64,000 bases of DNA from Adiantum capillus-veneris (lineage: Eukaryota; Streptophyta; Polypodiopsida; Polypodiales; Pteridaceae), in contig CM043960.1 of assembly GCA_014529385.2 (NCBI GenBank), positions 22,561,719 through 22,625,718 on the forward strand, given 5' to 3'. A program made the position numbers and the translations under genes. Under the pieces are notes generated by a model. It worked only from the letters and a program-made list of their open reading frames with translations. It was not told where the DNA came from and made no database searches. Shown piece by piece: positions 21,434 through 33,070 of this stretch. Position 1 is the first letter of the stretch. Every line of letters starts with the position of its first letter.

Positions 21434-21721
21434 GTGTGCACGTGCCTACACTTTGCTGATGAAGCATATAAGCCCTTTTATAATCAGTTTGACATCCACA
21501 CGTTGCCGTTAGTAGGTGCAAATGGTCGAGGGCCAACGGTTGAGACCGTTTGGTGAAAGTTGTAGAACATGCAAGGAGGCATCATGTAGCCTATATCTTA
21601 TAGCTTTCACAACATGTAAGAACGATGACATGTAGCTTGTAGCTTGTAGCTTCTGCTTCATGCTTCCAAAAGCCGCAAAGAGCACTGATGAGGCATGCTG
21701 CACATCAACCCACTCTATGCG

Positions 21722-21880
21722 CACGCCGGCGTGCACTTCTCTTTGGAATCATACAATTCAAAAAAGCCTCTTCACACTTATGAGTGCACGCGAGCATGCA
21801 CTCCTCTTTGGAATCCTAGAATTCAAAAGAAATCTCTTCGTACTTATGAGCGTACACCTTTGGAGTCCTAGAATTGAATA
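21722..21880 (-). repeat. ~66-bp tandem repeat (2.4 copies)
   Basis: Units starting near 21722, 21787 and 21853 share CTCTTTGGAATCCTAGAATTC and ACTTATGAG. Related units occur at 40435-40484 and 41644-41800. Confidence 0.8.
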
Positions 21881-22117
21881 AGTAAAATATGAATGGTTTG
21901 TAAAAATGCTTATTTTATTGAAATTCTTTGCCTCCCTTTCACCCTTATGCCTTTGTGGCTTTACCTGTGAACACCCACCTCCAATCACCTTGCCTCCTTT
22001 TCTTGTCATAGCCTGCTTTGCTTTCCTTCTCTACAATGAACACTCCTCTACCTCATTCCATGTGACTCCTCTGCTCTCTACCTGCTCACCAACAACTTTA
22101 TACACTCTTGTTATTAT

Positions 22118-22129
22118 CCCCCCCCCCCC
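22118..22129. repeat. poly(C) tract, 12 bp, at the junction with gypsy element D
   Basis: Twelve C. Its counterpart in composite copy 2 is the 12-base G run at 40176-40187. Confidence 0.9.
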
Positions 22130-22134
22130 ATTGA

Positions 22135-22290
22135 TCGTTGTTTCACAACACTACGATGGAATTCTAGGAATGAATTGGCTTAAAGCTAATGATGCTCACA
22201 TACATTGGAATGATGCTTCATTGACTTTCAAAAATTACCAAAACTCTAGGGTTACAGTTACTTGGAAGCGGGGAAGCCTAAGCTCAAACT
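22135..22290 (+). pseudogene. Retropepsin C-terminal remnant (element D)
   Basis: Reads VVSQHYDGILGMNWLKAND, where ILGMNWL is the conserved segment at the end of Ty3-type retropepsins. The D(S/T)G active site is missing because the element is truncated at the poly(C) junction. Confidence 0.75.
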
Positions 22291-22423
22291 AGTGAACTTC
22301 ACCAAACTTAAGAGTCATAGAAAAAATTGAAACGATTTACGCAATAAAGCTTAACCCTAAGGAGAAGAAAATAAATTCACCTAAACCTGAATGGATAACA
22401 TAATTTGATGATGTGCTTTCACA

Positions 22424-23146
22424 ATGCCCAAGCGTGATGTTGATGATGCACCACAACTTACTCCAGGAGCTCAACTAGTTTCCAGTAGACCTTATAAAAT
22501 GTCAGTACCTGAATCTGCGAAACTCAAGGAGCAATTAACCCAACTTCTTGAACAAGGCTTCATTCGATCCAACGTTTCTCCAAGGAGTACTCTTGTTCTC
22601 TTTAATCGGAAGAAGGATGGTACTCTACGTCTTTGTATTGATTATCCTGGATTGAACCAAGTAACAGTCAAGAATAAGTATGCAATCCCAAGGATTGATG
22701 AAGTGCTTCACCGATTACATGGAGCTTCTATCTTCACAAATATTGATCTTAAGTCAGGGTATTACTAAATCCAAATCAAGGAGGAGGACATACCAAAGAC
22801 AAGATTTAATACTCATTTTGGACATTATGAATTTATAGTTATGCCTTTTGGACTTACTAATGTTCCTGCAACTTTTAATCGCCTCATGACCGATGTGTTT
22901 CGAGAGAATCTTAATCTTGATGATTTTGTTCTTATCTTCTTGGTTGATATCCTGGTTTACTCAAGAAACAGAGAAGAACACGAACAACATGTGCGGCGAG
23001 TACTTGAACTTCTCCGTCAAAATCAACTTTCTGCCAAACGTAGCAAATGCACCTCCTTCACTGACAAGGTAAAATATTTGGGATATATTGTATCCAAAGA
23101 TGGTGTTTCTACTGATCCAAGTAAGATTAAATCTATTATATCTTGA
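22424..23146 (+). pseudogene. Ty3/gypsy reverse transcriptase (element D)
   Basis: In one frame with one internal stop (22766-22768): [31 protein letters not shown] (motif A), MPFGLTNVPATFNRLM (motif B), FLVDILVYS (motif C) and KVKYLGYIVSKDGV. Motif C has FLVD where active enzymes have FLDD, so one catalytic Asp is Val. The sequence is of chromovirus type. Confidence 0.9.
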
Positions 23147-23159
23147 CCTACACAAAAAT

Positions 23160-23755
23160 CAGTACAAGAAGTACATGGCTTTCTTGGTTTAACAGGATGG
23201 TATCATATATTTATTCAAAGGCTACGCTAAGATTGCATCTCCATTGACTAACATGCTTAAGAGGACTAAAGTGTTTACTTGGAATGAACATGCTCAAGTT
23301 AGTTTTGAGAAACTCAAAGTAGCTTTGGTGAATGCTCCAATACTACAGCTTCCAGACTTCTCAAAGACATTCACTGTGCTCACTGATGCAAGTGGACAAG
23401 CAATTGGTTGCGTTCTGTCACAAGAAGGAAAACTAGTAGCTTATGAATCTCGTAAGTTATGTACGCATGAGTTAAATTATCCTACACATGACTTGGAATT
23501 ATTGGCCGTTGTGCATGCTCTTAAAGTATGGCGACATTATCTTTTTGGAAGGAGATTTGAACTACCGACCATAAAAGCCTAAAGTGGATCTACACCCAAC
23601 CTGGCCTTAATATGCGGCAACAAAGATGGATGGAGTTGTTATGCGAATATGATTTTGGAATTGAATATAAACCCGAGAAGGAAAATCTTGTGGCCGATGT
23701 CAAAAGCAGGAAGAGTACTGTAGCGGCTGTCACAATCTCTACTACTTATTAAATT
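23160..23755 (+). pseudogene. RNase H and connection (element D)
   Basis: 23244-23582 reads [19 protein letters not shown] and [20 protein letters not shown] (catalytic Asp and Glu). After a shift come QQRWMELLCEYDFGIEYKP and ENLVADVKSRK. This is the normal C-terminal RNase H that precedes integrase. Confidence 0.85.
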
Positions 23756-23819
23756 GACCTTATTCCAGAAGGTATGATGCAGGATCCGTATTACATAAAA
23801 ATCCATCCTCTATCGATGG

Positions 23820-23995
23820 AACTTTTGAAGTATATCCCGAAGTAATACTTCAGAGCAGAACTAACCCTCTAAGTAATTGGACCATTATTGAACACCTTGT
23901 TAAATGGTCAACGTATCCTCACGAAGATGCCACTAGGGAACGTGATGAGGTAATGAGACTAAATTATTGAGATTTCATGTCGAGGTGAGGGCACC
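23820..23995 (+). pseudogene. chromodomain-like C-terminal remnant (element D)
   Basis: Reads IIEHLVKWSTYPHEDATRE, resembling the (Y/L)LVKWxGxPxxxATWE core of chromodomains at the C-terminus of chromovirus integrases, which guide insertion to chromatin. The integrase itself is deleted. Confidence 0.6.
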
Positions 23996-24019
23996 TTGAA
24001 TTTTTCAAGTCTGAGAGGA

Positions 24020-25200
24020 TGTAAGATCCCCAAATTTTGGATCTCTTTTAAAAATAAGAAAAATAGTTTTCAATATCTATTTTGCCAAATTTTGACTTAA
24101 GATGCTTAATTGACAGTATTGTAAGGTTCTAAAGTAAAAAGCAAGCCCGTTTCCATATTTCAGTAGGTTAGATAGACGTTTGGTTCAGTTTTGAAAAAAT
24201 CCGCTATTTTTAGCTTTTTCATGCTTTTAGGTGTTTTTTTGCAAAAAGCAAGGCTTCCTTGATCTACGTGTTCCGAGGAAGCTATGGTTCAATTTTGGCA
24301 AAATCTGCTTTTTGAGTGCTTTTCACGTTTTTTTTAGCTTTTCATGATTTTTAGTGCTTTTTAGTGAAAAGCGAGTCCGCTTTCTTATTCCAATGGACGA
24401 GGGGAACCCGTGGTTCAATTTTAGAAAAAATTATTTGTTAACGCTATTTTTAGATTTCGTGCTTTTTGGCGTTTTGGAAAAGCAATGTGCTTTTTAGGAT
24501 GACCTAAACATAAAAATATCAATGATCACCCGAAGCAAAAACAGGACCAAATGAGATTTTTACGGGAATTATTTTTATAAAAAGCGATATCGTAAATACG
24601 TCAAGGCAGTACGAAAAAGTCATAATTATATCGGGACATTACGGTGTGGCATAGTCTAGCTAAGGTTCCATTAGTTGGCTAGATACTGTTCAATTGGTCA
24701 GTTTTACTGGAAAAATTGAATGGTAAGTGGGAGAGTTGACCACCAAAAGCCGTGCCAAGTTTTTAGAAAAGACTGGAGTTTTTTTCCAAAAGCAGGAAGT
24801 TAATCCTGGCTGAGAGGTAGCGTTCCCTATAGCTTGGGGAACACTCCGGGTAGTAAAACCTATAAATTGGCATAGACACCTCAATTTTTAGTGCACTCTG
24901 TTGTGTCTACTACCGCAAGGCTATACATATCTATTATACGGAGTGGTGCAAGTTCTTAATCACCATCTCCATAAGCTCTTCTCTCTCGGGAAGAAGAAGA
25001 AGAAGAAGGATATTCTCTCTCTACTTGCTTACTATCTTCTCTCTCGTTTCACGGTGTACGCGCTCTTCGAAATCTCTCGTGATGAATACCTCCATGTAGC
25101 TCTCATCACCGCTCTCTTGAGACAAATCAAGAAGCCTTTCGACCGCCCCTAATGGATTCTAAAGCACGATGAGAAGCTCTAAACTCCATAGCCATCATCA
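24020..25200 (+). mobile_element. 3' LTR of element D (start clear, end not)
   Basis: TGTAAGATCCCCAAATTTTGG begins right after GAGAGGA, a short purine run, as expected for a 3' LTR start. A TATA-like CTATAAATTGG lies at about 24860. I cannot place the 3' end because no second LTR is in the window; the LTR could extend further toward 27.3 kb. Confidence 0.6.
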
Positions 25201-27439
25201 TCTCTCTCTCTATGTCATTTTTCTGAGTAGTCACCCTCTCGGTGATTGTTTTTTCATATACAAGTGCATGTATGGATTAACCGAGTACGTTTGAAGTTTC
25301 CCCATGATTATTCCATCATGTTTAACACGTTGATTTATGCACATGATGCGTTTATGATCATGTGCGTGCATAAAAAACGCATTTCGTTTCACGTCATAGA
25401 GGCGGTAGGAACATTGTTTTGGTCATAACTCACAAATCGTTATGAATCAGCTTGAACCCTTTATATCAGAGATAAGACACATCATTTAGAACATTTTCTC
25501 TCTTTGGTGTCATGTGAAAATCACGCACGAGCTAAAAGATATGGTCAAAAAACAGCTTGCTGCCCACTGCACAACCAAAATTTTGACTCCAAGCTCCTTG
25601 AAGAACCACTATATAGATTCACCGGATGGGCAAACCCACTTACCCAATTGAAAAGCTTGATGAGACTTGATGATAAATGCATTTAAATCTCTATTATCAC
25701 CTCGGGAATGCGAGTTATTAATCGTTCCATAACCGGTCTTACCTACTCGTGTAGGGGTGATACCAAGGGGAGGGGGGGGGGGGGGGAGCGTTTCTATAAG
25801 ACGTCGTGAGTTAACCAAGCCGTTTATGTATGATTTATGGTTTGTTTTGGTGATTTGATTTCGCCTATAAGATGGCCATAAACTTATGTGAGAGTATATG
25901 GTTAGACATCCCGAACCGCATAGGCAGATATGATTAAAGTGGCTTTCTTTTTGGGTTATCGTTTGTTGTGTGAATACCATATGGGTGAAGGGATGTGATA
26001 GAGTGCTAGTCTATATTATGGAGCTGATCTTGTTGAATTGGTTTGAGGTCAAATACTTTCATTTGCATGTTATGCACGCTCCTGAAAATGCCGAAAACTC
26101 ATTTTTTGCATATGTATGACGTTATGGTTTATGGTTGACCTAAAGGTAGGAGCTATTTTGCATCATATTTATGGTGATGGAATGTTATCATATGATATAT
26201 GGAAACTGATGAATTGATGTGGATACCTCATATGCATAGTTATGGTTGCTTTCCACCTTTCGAGGTCAAAAACTAGCTCTATGTGTTAGGGAGGTGAAGT
26301 GCAGATGTCATGCATCAACTTTGCATGGCTCGATGCTGTAAAAATTGGATTTTTATATCATGGTTAGTTTCTGGTCGGACTCTTTTTATGCATGAAATAA
26401 TCACGTCTTAAGGGTCACATGTATATGGACTCCGATTGATTGCAGGGGTTATGTCAAACTCCAAGTGTGGGAGTTGGTTCAGTGTGATTATGATTGGTGG
26501 TTAAGGGCTGAGATTCCCTCTTGGATTATGGTTGTGATTTTATGGTGGAAGCCGATGTGGCTCATGTTTTTTTTTTGGATATGGTTATATTGCCGAAATT
26601 TTTACAGCCATGTTATGTTCTAAAGTGGTTATGCAGGATTGGTCGTGCCTCACCTAAGTTGGGCGGAGTGCTCACTTGTGTGATGTGATTGGATTATTAT
26701 GATTTTGGGATTGGATCATGAAGTGATCTAGATGGTTTATGGTAGGCGGGTAAGGGTAGAGACCCTGTACAGAGTCTAACTGCTTGAAAAAGATTGTTTG
26801 TGCATATGGAAAGTGCTATTGTGATTGGACTCACGTGTTATGTTTCTCATGGCAACGTCGCTACAAGACTAGGATCACCCACATCACTCAGCCTTAGACT
26901 AAAGGGTCATTGACATGGGGCTTTACTGGATCGGGGGTGTTGCCTAGGTCTTCTTCTTTTTGTAAGGCTCATCTACATGGTTCGTGCTTCGGGGGTTGAA
27001 TGACCTATACGGCTAACGCATCGGGGATTTTGCCTTGGCTTTGCCTAAACACCCATTGTCGGGCATCAAAGAGGTGTGGTGCCTAAATTGGTATGGTTGG
27101 TGTTGATACCCTACCACCTACTGGTACTTGGGATCCTTTCAGAGCTCCTCATGGAGGGAGACAAAGCAGCCTCAGTTTATGTCTAGCTCAGGTAGGTTGG
27201 AGGTGTTCTGGCTCGCTCTCGGTGAAGTGAAATCCTCTCTTTTCGTACTAGAGAGGATGTGGATGGGTGGACCGGTCGATCCCTACACAGGGTTCGGTGC
27301 TCTGCTAGTTATTTTTCCATAAACTTTTTGATGTTTCCATTGCATTAATACATGGTTGCCTGTTTCATTTAGATGGGGCACTTAAAGATCTCTGTTGTCA
27401 TTTCCTCATGTATGTGTGCACTCTATTTCACCCTCCAGT

Positions 27440-27443
<4 letters not shown>
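25201..27443. other. unassigned sequence, possibly more of the element D LTR
   Basis: A+T-rich, no coding domain on either strand. It contains a 15-base G run (25772-25786). Confidence 0.3.
25772..25786. repeat. poly(G) tract, 15 bp
   Basis: Fifteen G after GGGGA. Confidence 0.9.

Positions 27444-27533
<90 letters not shown>
27444..27533. repeat. (CT)n microsatellite, ~90 bp
   Basis: About 45 CT units. Confidence 0.95.
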
Positions 27534-27536
<3 letters not shown>

Positions 27537-28942
27537 ACGCGGTGTACACATATATTCACCCTCCACAATGTTATATTTTTCTTGAGTAAGCTCTCATTCA
27601 TAACACCCATTCGGGGGTAGCACTAGTCGATAGGTGCCTCTGGATGTAGTCTGGCTCATGGCCTAAACTCCACGCTTGGTTGGGCGCTAAGAGCTCCTCC
27701 CCTATGCAAATGCTTTCACAACTTTGATGTATATTGAAAATTGTATAAAGGTGTAAATTGTATATTTTGTGCATAGATCCATGGGGAGGGGTATCTCTCA
27801 AACGTGACCAGATCTATGCCAATTTCTATGAAAGAATTAAAGACTAACTATTGAAATGATGACAGCTACCACTTTAATTAGGAAGAAAAGGAAGAAATAA
27901 TGAGATGTAATGATTGTGTTTTAGATCAAAGATGATGAGATCATCTAGATTGACTATAACATTAAAAAAAATTGGGAGCCACTGTCAAGGGTCATACTAG
28001 ATGGCGGTGTTGGTGTCAACATTCTAGAGGAGCATGTTAGTTTAAGGCTGGGAGTTCAAGAAATGAAGCCATCTCCTTTGAGAATCAAAATGGCACATGA
28101 GAAAATAGTTCGAGCCAACGAACGAAGTGAAAATCTTCATATCAAGGTAGGCTCTGAGAAGTTCAAAACTAGTTTTCCCAATAAGAGAATAATGTTTTGA
28201 AAAACAATAGCAAAAGGTGAAAAAGTGCAATGAGGCCAGAAGAGCTATGTAGGAAATAATTACACTAGCTCGTATAGCCATGTTGATAAATTGGGAAAAA
28301 ACAAACTAATATGAACAGCCTTATCCAAATCCACCAGCATCTTGTTTGTACTTAGAATAACTTTTAAACAAACGAGTTCATGCCATCTTTCCATGAGACC
28401 CTCCACAGGAGGTTTAAAGCTTAACAAAAATAGCATGTTTTCCATGAATTTTCCTTCAGTGCATATATGCTTGTTTTGAACCTGCAAGAGATATATATAG
28501 ATACACAAATCTAAAGCGATTGTATTTAACTAAATCACTAATTACATAAAAAATTCAGCGATCCATGATTAAGTAGCAAAAAATTGACCATATTCTCATT
28601 AGGTACCTATCTATGTGTTCGTATGCCACAAAAGAGGTTATCATCTAAGAGTGTGTTTACGGCCTACCAAATGTGGGATATGCAGTGTGATTGTTGCTAT
28701 CCAAGAGAAGAGAATCAAGTAGATGTTGTGCATCCCATAACAAGAAGTGATATTTTTTGCTCATAATTATGAAAAAAATCCAAGCTTTATGAAACTTTAT
28801 GAATTGCGTAAAACCTAGAATCTGTCTAAATTCCATGTCACTCTCAGAGTTTCAAGAAGCTTACTTTCAGTATTTGTCCTACAAGTTATTAACAATACAA
28901 GAAATTCTGTCAAAGATCAATAGCATCTTGTTTGTATTCTTA
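27534..28942. other. unassigned sequence with minus-strand coding-like pieces
   Basis: Minus-strand 28508-28260 and 28281-28042 are open and protein-like (LLSFKPPVEGLMERWHE). A similar piece, KPLVEGLLGDG, lies at about 29567-29610 beyond the solo LTR. I do not recognise the family. It may be a decayed host gene or another retroelement. Confidence 0.3.
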
Positions 28943-28947
28943 TCCAT

Positions 28948-29536
28948 TGTTAACCCTCACGGCTCACGGACACCCCATCACCTACGACGGACGTGTATTA
29001 TGTATTTGGTAGAGTCAGGTACCGGGCTTGTCGGACCAATAGGAAAAGGGTAAGAGTGATCGCCGATGAGAGGCGCACTCTAACTGGGACATTCAAGGGA
29101 TTAGTTGGTTAAGCATGGGCGCCCAAGTGTGAATGGGGTGAGCTCATATAAAAGCCAACTAAACCTAAAATTCACTCATTCTCTCATTTTTGCAATAGAA
29201 GAGTGCTCTTTCTCCATCTCCATCTCTATCTTCTTCTTCTTCACCTCCTCGTGTGTGTGTGTATGTGAGTGAGAGAGAGAGAGAGGGAGAGTGTGTGTGC
29301 GATTGAGCATTACGAAGGCATGACGGCGGCGAAGCGGTTGAGCGTGGCACGACTGCAGCTTCTTCTTTATCGCGGCGAGGAATCCACCACGAAGGCGAGC
29401 GTAGAGCGGTGAGTGACACACCCTTTGCTCTCTTGAGCTTGCTAGATTAGTCTTGTTGTGTGCTTGGAGCCATTTGTGGCTCGCACACAGTGTATCGGCA
29501 AGTCCCTTGCTTCGACACTGCGGCAAGGAGCGCACA
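28948..29536 (+). mobile_element. Solo LTR of the A/B family with 5-bp TSD
   Basis: 589 bp from TGTTAACC to GCGCACA, flanked on both sides by TCCAT (28943-28947 and 29537-29541). It carries the promoter-like CATATAAAAG (about 29146), a microsatellite in the transcribed part, and the sequence GAGTGACACACC shared with the other A/B LTRs. A solo LTR with an intact duplication is the usual product of recombination between the two LTRs of one insertion. Confidence 0.9.
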
Positions 29537-29541
29537 TCCAT

Positions 29542-30369
29542 TTTTAAAAATTTTCAATAATTGCCATCTCCAAGGAGACCCTCTACAAGAGGTTTAAGGC
29601 ATTCAAAAACATATATGTTATCCCTTTGTCTCATAACATGCCATAAAAAACTTCATAATTCACCAGCATCAAGCGTCAATCAGAAGCTCTAAAAATAGTT
29701 ACTCGTACTTATTGAGACTTCATTTTGTTGCAAATTCCACATTTATTTTCTTAAAACCATATCAAAAGCACAAGTATTAATAGGTGCCAAAACAACACCA
29801 AAAGATACCATTGTAGGTTATCATTCTTATTCTCTTTTTGTCATACCTCTTAATCAGACCTAGGTCAGCTTTTAGGCCAATAAAAAAACATTTTCTTACT
29901 TATTATGAAAGACAACAACTGTTATCCAACCAATATCAATTAGTACCTAATTACTATCGAGGATCGAGTGGTATATTTGAATTTTACATAAGAAATTGAC
30001 AATCTTAAAACCGAACACTTATTTATGTATGTTGATGTCTATGAGTTCTGTATTCAGTAACAATACCAATAAACCATAACCATTTCTAAAGTAGGTGCTA
30101 AAGCACCTACCTGTTTCTACATAGCTTTGTCATAGTGTGTACATCACCATGCCATCCATATCACTTGCATCATACTAGTATTGAAGAGTAGGCATTTGGG
30201 AACCATCATTCCAACAATTATTGAGAAGGTTATACCCGTTGTTCTGCTATGCTCACCCATCTCTTGTGTGCACCTATGAGAGCACTGTCATAGTATAATG
30301 CGAGTGTTATGTAGATGACCATGACGATATCCCAATGAAATCGATGATAAATTATGAGAATTTGCCAAT

Positions 30370-30370
<1 letters not shown>
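29542..30370. other. unassigned A+T-rich sequence
   Basis: Apart from the KPLVEGL-like piece near 29567-29610 on the minus strand, I see no gene or repeat. Confidence 0.3.
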
Positions 30371-30436
<66 letters not shown>

Positions 30437-30528
30437 ATAGAGAGATAGCCATAGGAATTACAAGTGGGGAGACTAGAGAGAGAACTAATCTCATACAAAA
30501 AGGGCCAACCTGTATGACAATTTTCTTG

Positions 30529-30580
<52 letters not shown>
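30371..30580. repeat. two (TG)n arrays separated by ~100 bp
   Basis: About 30 TG units at 30371-30432 and about 24 GT units at 30533-30580. Confidence 0.95.
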
Positions 30581-30583
<3 letters not shown>

Positions 30584-31134
30584 CTGCTTTACTTATATAA
30601 TAAAACATAAATGAACCTTTTAGTTCAAAAGACAATTGGCTTTAGACAAGTGACAATGATCAATGCAAAAACAACTCAATCTTAGAATTATTTTTGTACA
30701 TTGCTATAAGAATGAGATATCAGCCTAGTGTAGAAGTACAGTGGCTGATCTAAAATGTATGTTCCATGAAGTGGCAAGAGCTTGGTATGTCAAGGACATA
30801 CATTTACTTCAAGCCAAAAAATTTCCAAGAAAGAATAAAGTCCTCACATGCATCCATTCAAACAAGACAACATATATGTTAGCCTTGAATGAGTTTTACA
30901 GGTGTCAATGGACTTTATCAATCGTTATCCATCTCCAACTTAAAACGTTTTTAACTTAAAACTATTTTCCAAAGTGCTCATGTATTCCATGTTTTTTAAG
31001 TTCATTTCAATCCTTGTAAAAAAGGTTATTATCCCTTTAATTTATGGAAGTAATTATCTGTATTGTTTTTATATAGCTCCAATTTTTATTAGAACTTAAA
31101 TAGGTATTAGCATACATATCTGTTACCATATACA
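30581..31134. other. unassigned sequence upstream of the copia LTR
   Basis: A+T-rich; one 72-codon plus-strand frame (30741-30959) has no recognisable domain. Confidence 0.3.
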
Positions 31135-31316
31135 TGTGGTGGTGATGTGTGTGTACACACTAGGACCGTCGGGGCATTTTTTCCCTCTTTAGGAGATTCT
31201 TTCCCCCAGGCATTGTATATACGCCCATCACTCAAGGGCTATCTATCTTTCCATTGCACACTAAGTAACACACTCTCTCTAAGATGTGTGGTTTCTTTGC
31301 AAACCTAATTCCAACA
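31135..31316 (+). mobile_element. 5' LTR of the copia element (start approximate)
   Basis: Ends CCAACA at 31316, two bases before the primer site. A TATA-like TGTATATACG lies at about 31216. The start at TGTGGTGG is a guess because there is no second LTR to compare. Confidence 0.55.
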
Positions 31317-31318
31317 AT

Positions 31319-31330
31319 TGGTATCAGAGC
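31319..31330 (+). other. primer-binding site, initiator tRNA-Met
   Basis: TGGTATCAGAGC, complementary to the 3' end of plant initiator tRNA-Met, directly after the LTR. Confidence 0.9.
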
Positions 31331-31644
31331 AGGTTATGTCCTCCCTAGCTTAGTCGCCACCTGCTCCATCACACACCTGCTCACTTTCTTCGATTTCAGT
31401 GAGCTTTGGCAAGAGTTCGCAGGTCAACCTCTAATTTCAAAGTGTGCTCATTTCAGCCTCCGTTTCCACTACAGGCAATACTGCACAAGCTATTTCTTCA
31501 TTTTGTGCAAAATTTTCTCTCAGTGCTATTTTCTGCATAACAGGTGCCTTACAGTCTTCTACGGTTTGTGCTATATCGCACATGTTGTTCCCACTCCGTT
31601 TCTCCTATTTTTGGGAAGTTTTCACATCAGGTGCAGCATTTACC

Positions 31645-32690
31645 ATGGCTGACAACAAGACAGATGTCTTCAAGATGTTTGCTATTGAGGACAGGTTGGA
31701 TGGGGACAATTACCCTATGTGGGCTTATATGATGCAACATGTTCTTGTGTCAAAGGGCGTCTGGAATATTGTGCAAGGCATTGATGTACGTCCTAGTACT
31801 GAGGATGTAGGCGATGTTGACGATGTTGCAGGTCTTGCTGCAAGGATTGCTGCTATTAGAGTTGTTTTGCCTACGGTAGAACAAGCTTGTTGGGATGTAA
31901 AGGATGCGCAGGCTCATGCATTGACTGCGTTGTCTGTCAAGTGCACCATTTTTCCTCACATCCGTTCAACAAAATAGTCAAAACAAGCTTGGGATATTCT
32001 AGCAGGTCTTTATGCAAGCCGCAATGAGGCTAAAATTGCTTTGCTACGTAAAGAGCTGGAGTCGAAGATTATGCATGAGGAAGATGATATGGACACTTTT
32101 CTTGCTGATGTCAAGGATATCAATGAGCAACTTACTTCTGCAGGTGAAGTCATTTCAGACAGTTCCCTTGTGCAGAATGTTCTTGATGCCTTACTAGAAT
32201 CTTACCAGACTTTTGCTAGTACTTGGAGACTTATGACCCAAGGAAATCTAGAAGTTGTCAAGTTTGATGCATTATGCACATTGCTATTGCAAGAGTCACT
32301 TTCCAGAAAAAACAAGACTACACAACGTGCAATTGAACAAGCTTTCATTGCTTCTCAAAGAAAGGGTGGTAACAGCAATGCAGCCACTTCTTATGGTTCT
32401 GTTGCGAGTGGCAAAACTTCTGTTCCTAATGCTTCTGCTGGCAGCAATTTGTGTGGAAATTCTGGTGATAAGGGCAAAAAGAAGATGCGTTTCCATTATT
32501 GTAAAGCTAATGATTACTTGATAGAGCAGTGTCCTAAGTTGAAGGCCAAAGAGGCTAAGAAGAAAGAGGGTGGTTCCACTACAAATGCAGCCATTGTTCA
32601 ATCTTCTGTGAAAGGAGACTATGTTGCTGATGTTGATGCAGAATGGGATTTTAGCACAGAGTGCACTTACAATCCTGCTAGTTGCTGCAG
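31645..32690 (+). pseudogene. Copia gag
   Basis: ATG at 31645 (MADNKTDVFKMF) leads into RLDGDNYPMWAYMMQHVL and, after one in-frame stop (31975-31977), ALLRKELESKIMHEEDDMD and LESYQTFASTW, the usual copia gag core. The zinc knuckle is degenerate: FHYCKANDYLIEQC lacks the first Cys and has Tyr for the His. Structural protein of the particle. The frame is lost near 32690. Confidence 0.85.
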
Positions 32691-33070
32691 ATTCACATGT
32701 GTGGTATTTGGACAATGGTGCTACAAAGCACATTACCTCACATCGTGAATTGTTCACCTCTCTCGAGTTTGTCCCTTGTGGGAATTCAGTCACTTGTGCC
32801 CACAATGCCTCTTACCTGGTTCAAGGAGTTGGAAAGATTGTGCTTACTGCTGCTAATGGCAGTTCTTTCACACTTGTTGATGCACTTTATGTACCTGGGA
32901 TCAAGAAGAATATTTTGTTTGTATCTACATTTGCTAGACTTGGACTTGTAGTCAAATTTGTGGATGACAGATGTACAGTTCATAATCTCAGTTTTGCTGA
33001 TGAAATCGTTGAATCTAGGCTTTTGTGCCGTGGGCTGTATAAGCTCACTTTGTATGACAAGTGTGGATGA
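32686..33070 (+). pseudogene. Copia protease
   Basis: WYLDNGATKHITSHRELF is the copia protease active site, with DNGA in place of the usual DSGA. LVDALYVPGIKKNILFVS is the downstream conserved segment. The change at the second residue of the triplet would probably impair activity. Open to a stop at 33068. Confidence 0.85.

Larger units (their letters stand above)
21249..22117 (-). repeat. composite dispersed repeat, copy 3 (inverted relative to copy 2)
   Basis: The minus strand matches 40176-42290, minus the LINE inserted there: a 12-base G run, AAAATAAGCATTTTTACAA, the ~66-bp tandem repeat, a conserved block with TTCTACAACTTTCACCAAAC, a (GA)n, then PP7 sequence. Plus-strand order is therefore reversed. 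Confidence 0.75.
22135..24019 (+). mobile_element. Element D: 5'-truncated Ty3/gypsy internal region lacking integrase
   Basis: Begins in the tail of a retropepsin and runs through RT, RNase H and a chromodomain-like end, then meets an LTR at 24020. Gag, most of protease, and integrase are gone. The gap between RNase H (to about 23750) and the chromodomain-like piece (from about 23830) is the internal deletion. Stops and frameshifts throughout. Confidence 0.85.

Noticed and set aside
22424-23146. Possibility that element D or C is an endogenous caulimovirus
   Set aside because: They have retrotransposon LTRs and, in C, a tRNA-Met site, gag knuckle and integrase; no movement-protein or virion-factor signals were seen.
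27395-27620. Long Ser-Leu and Arg-Glu repeat open frames over (CT)n/(GA)n, here and at 21.3, 37.8, 38.6, 42.1 and 59.8 kb
   Set aside because: These are translations of dinucleotide repeats, open in all frames by composition.
30371-30600. CRISPR-like pair of repeats with a spacer at the two (TG)n arrays
   Set aside because: Simple microsatellites with a single unique spacer in a plant sequence.
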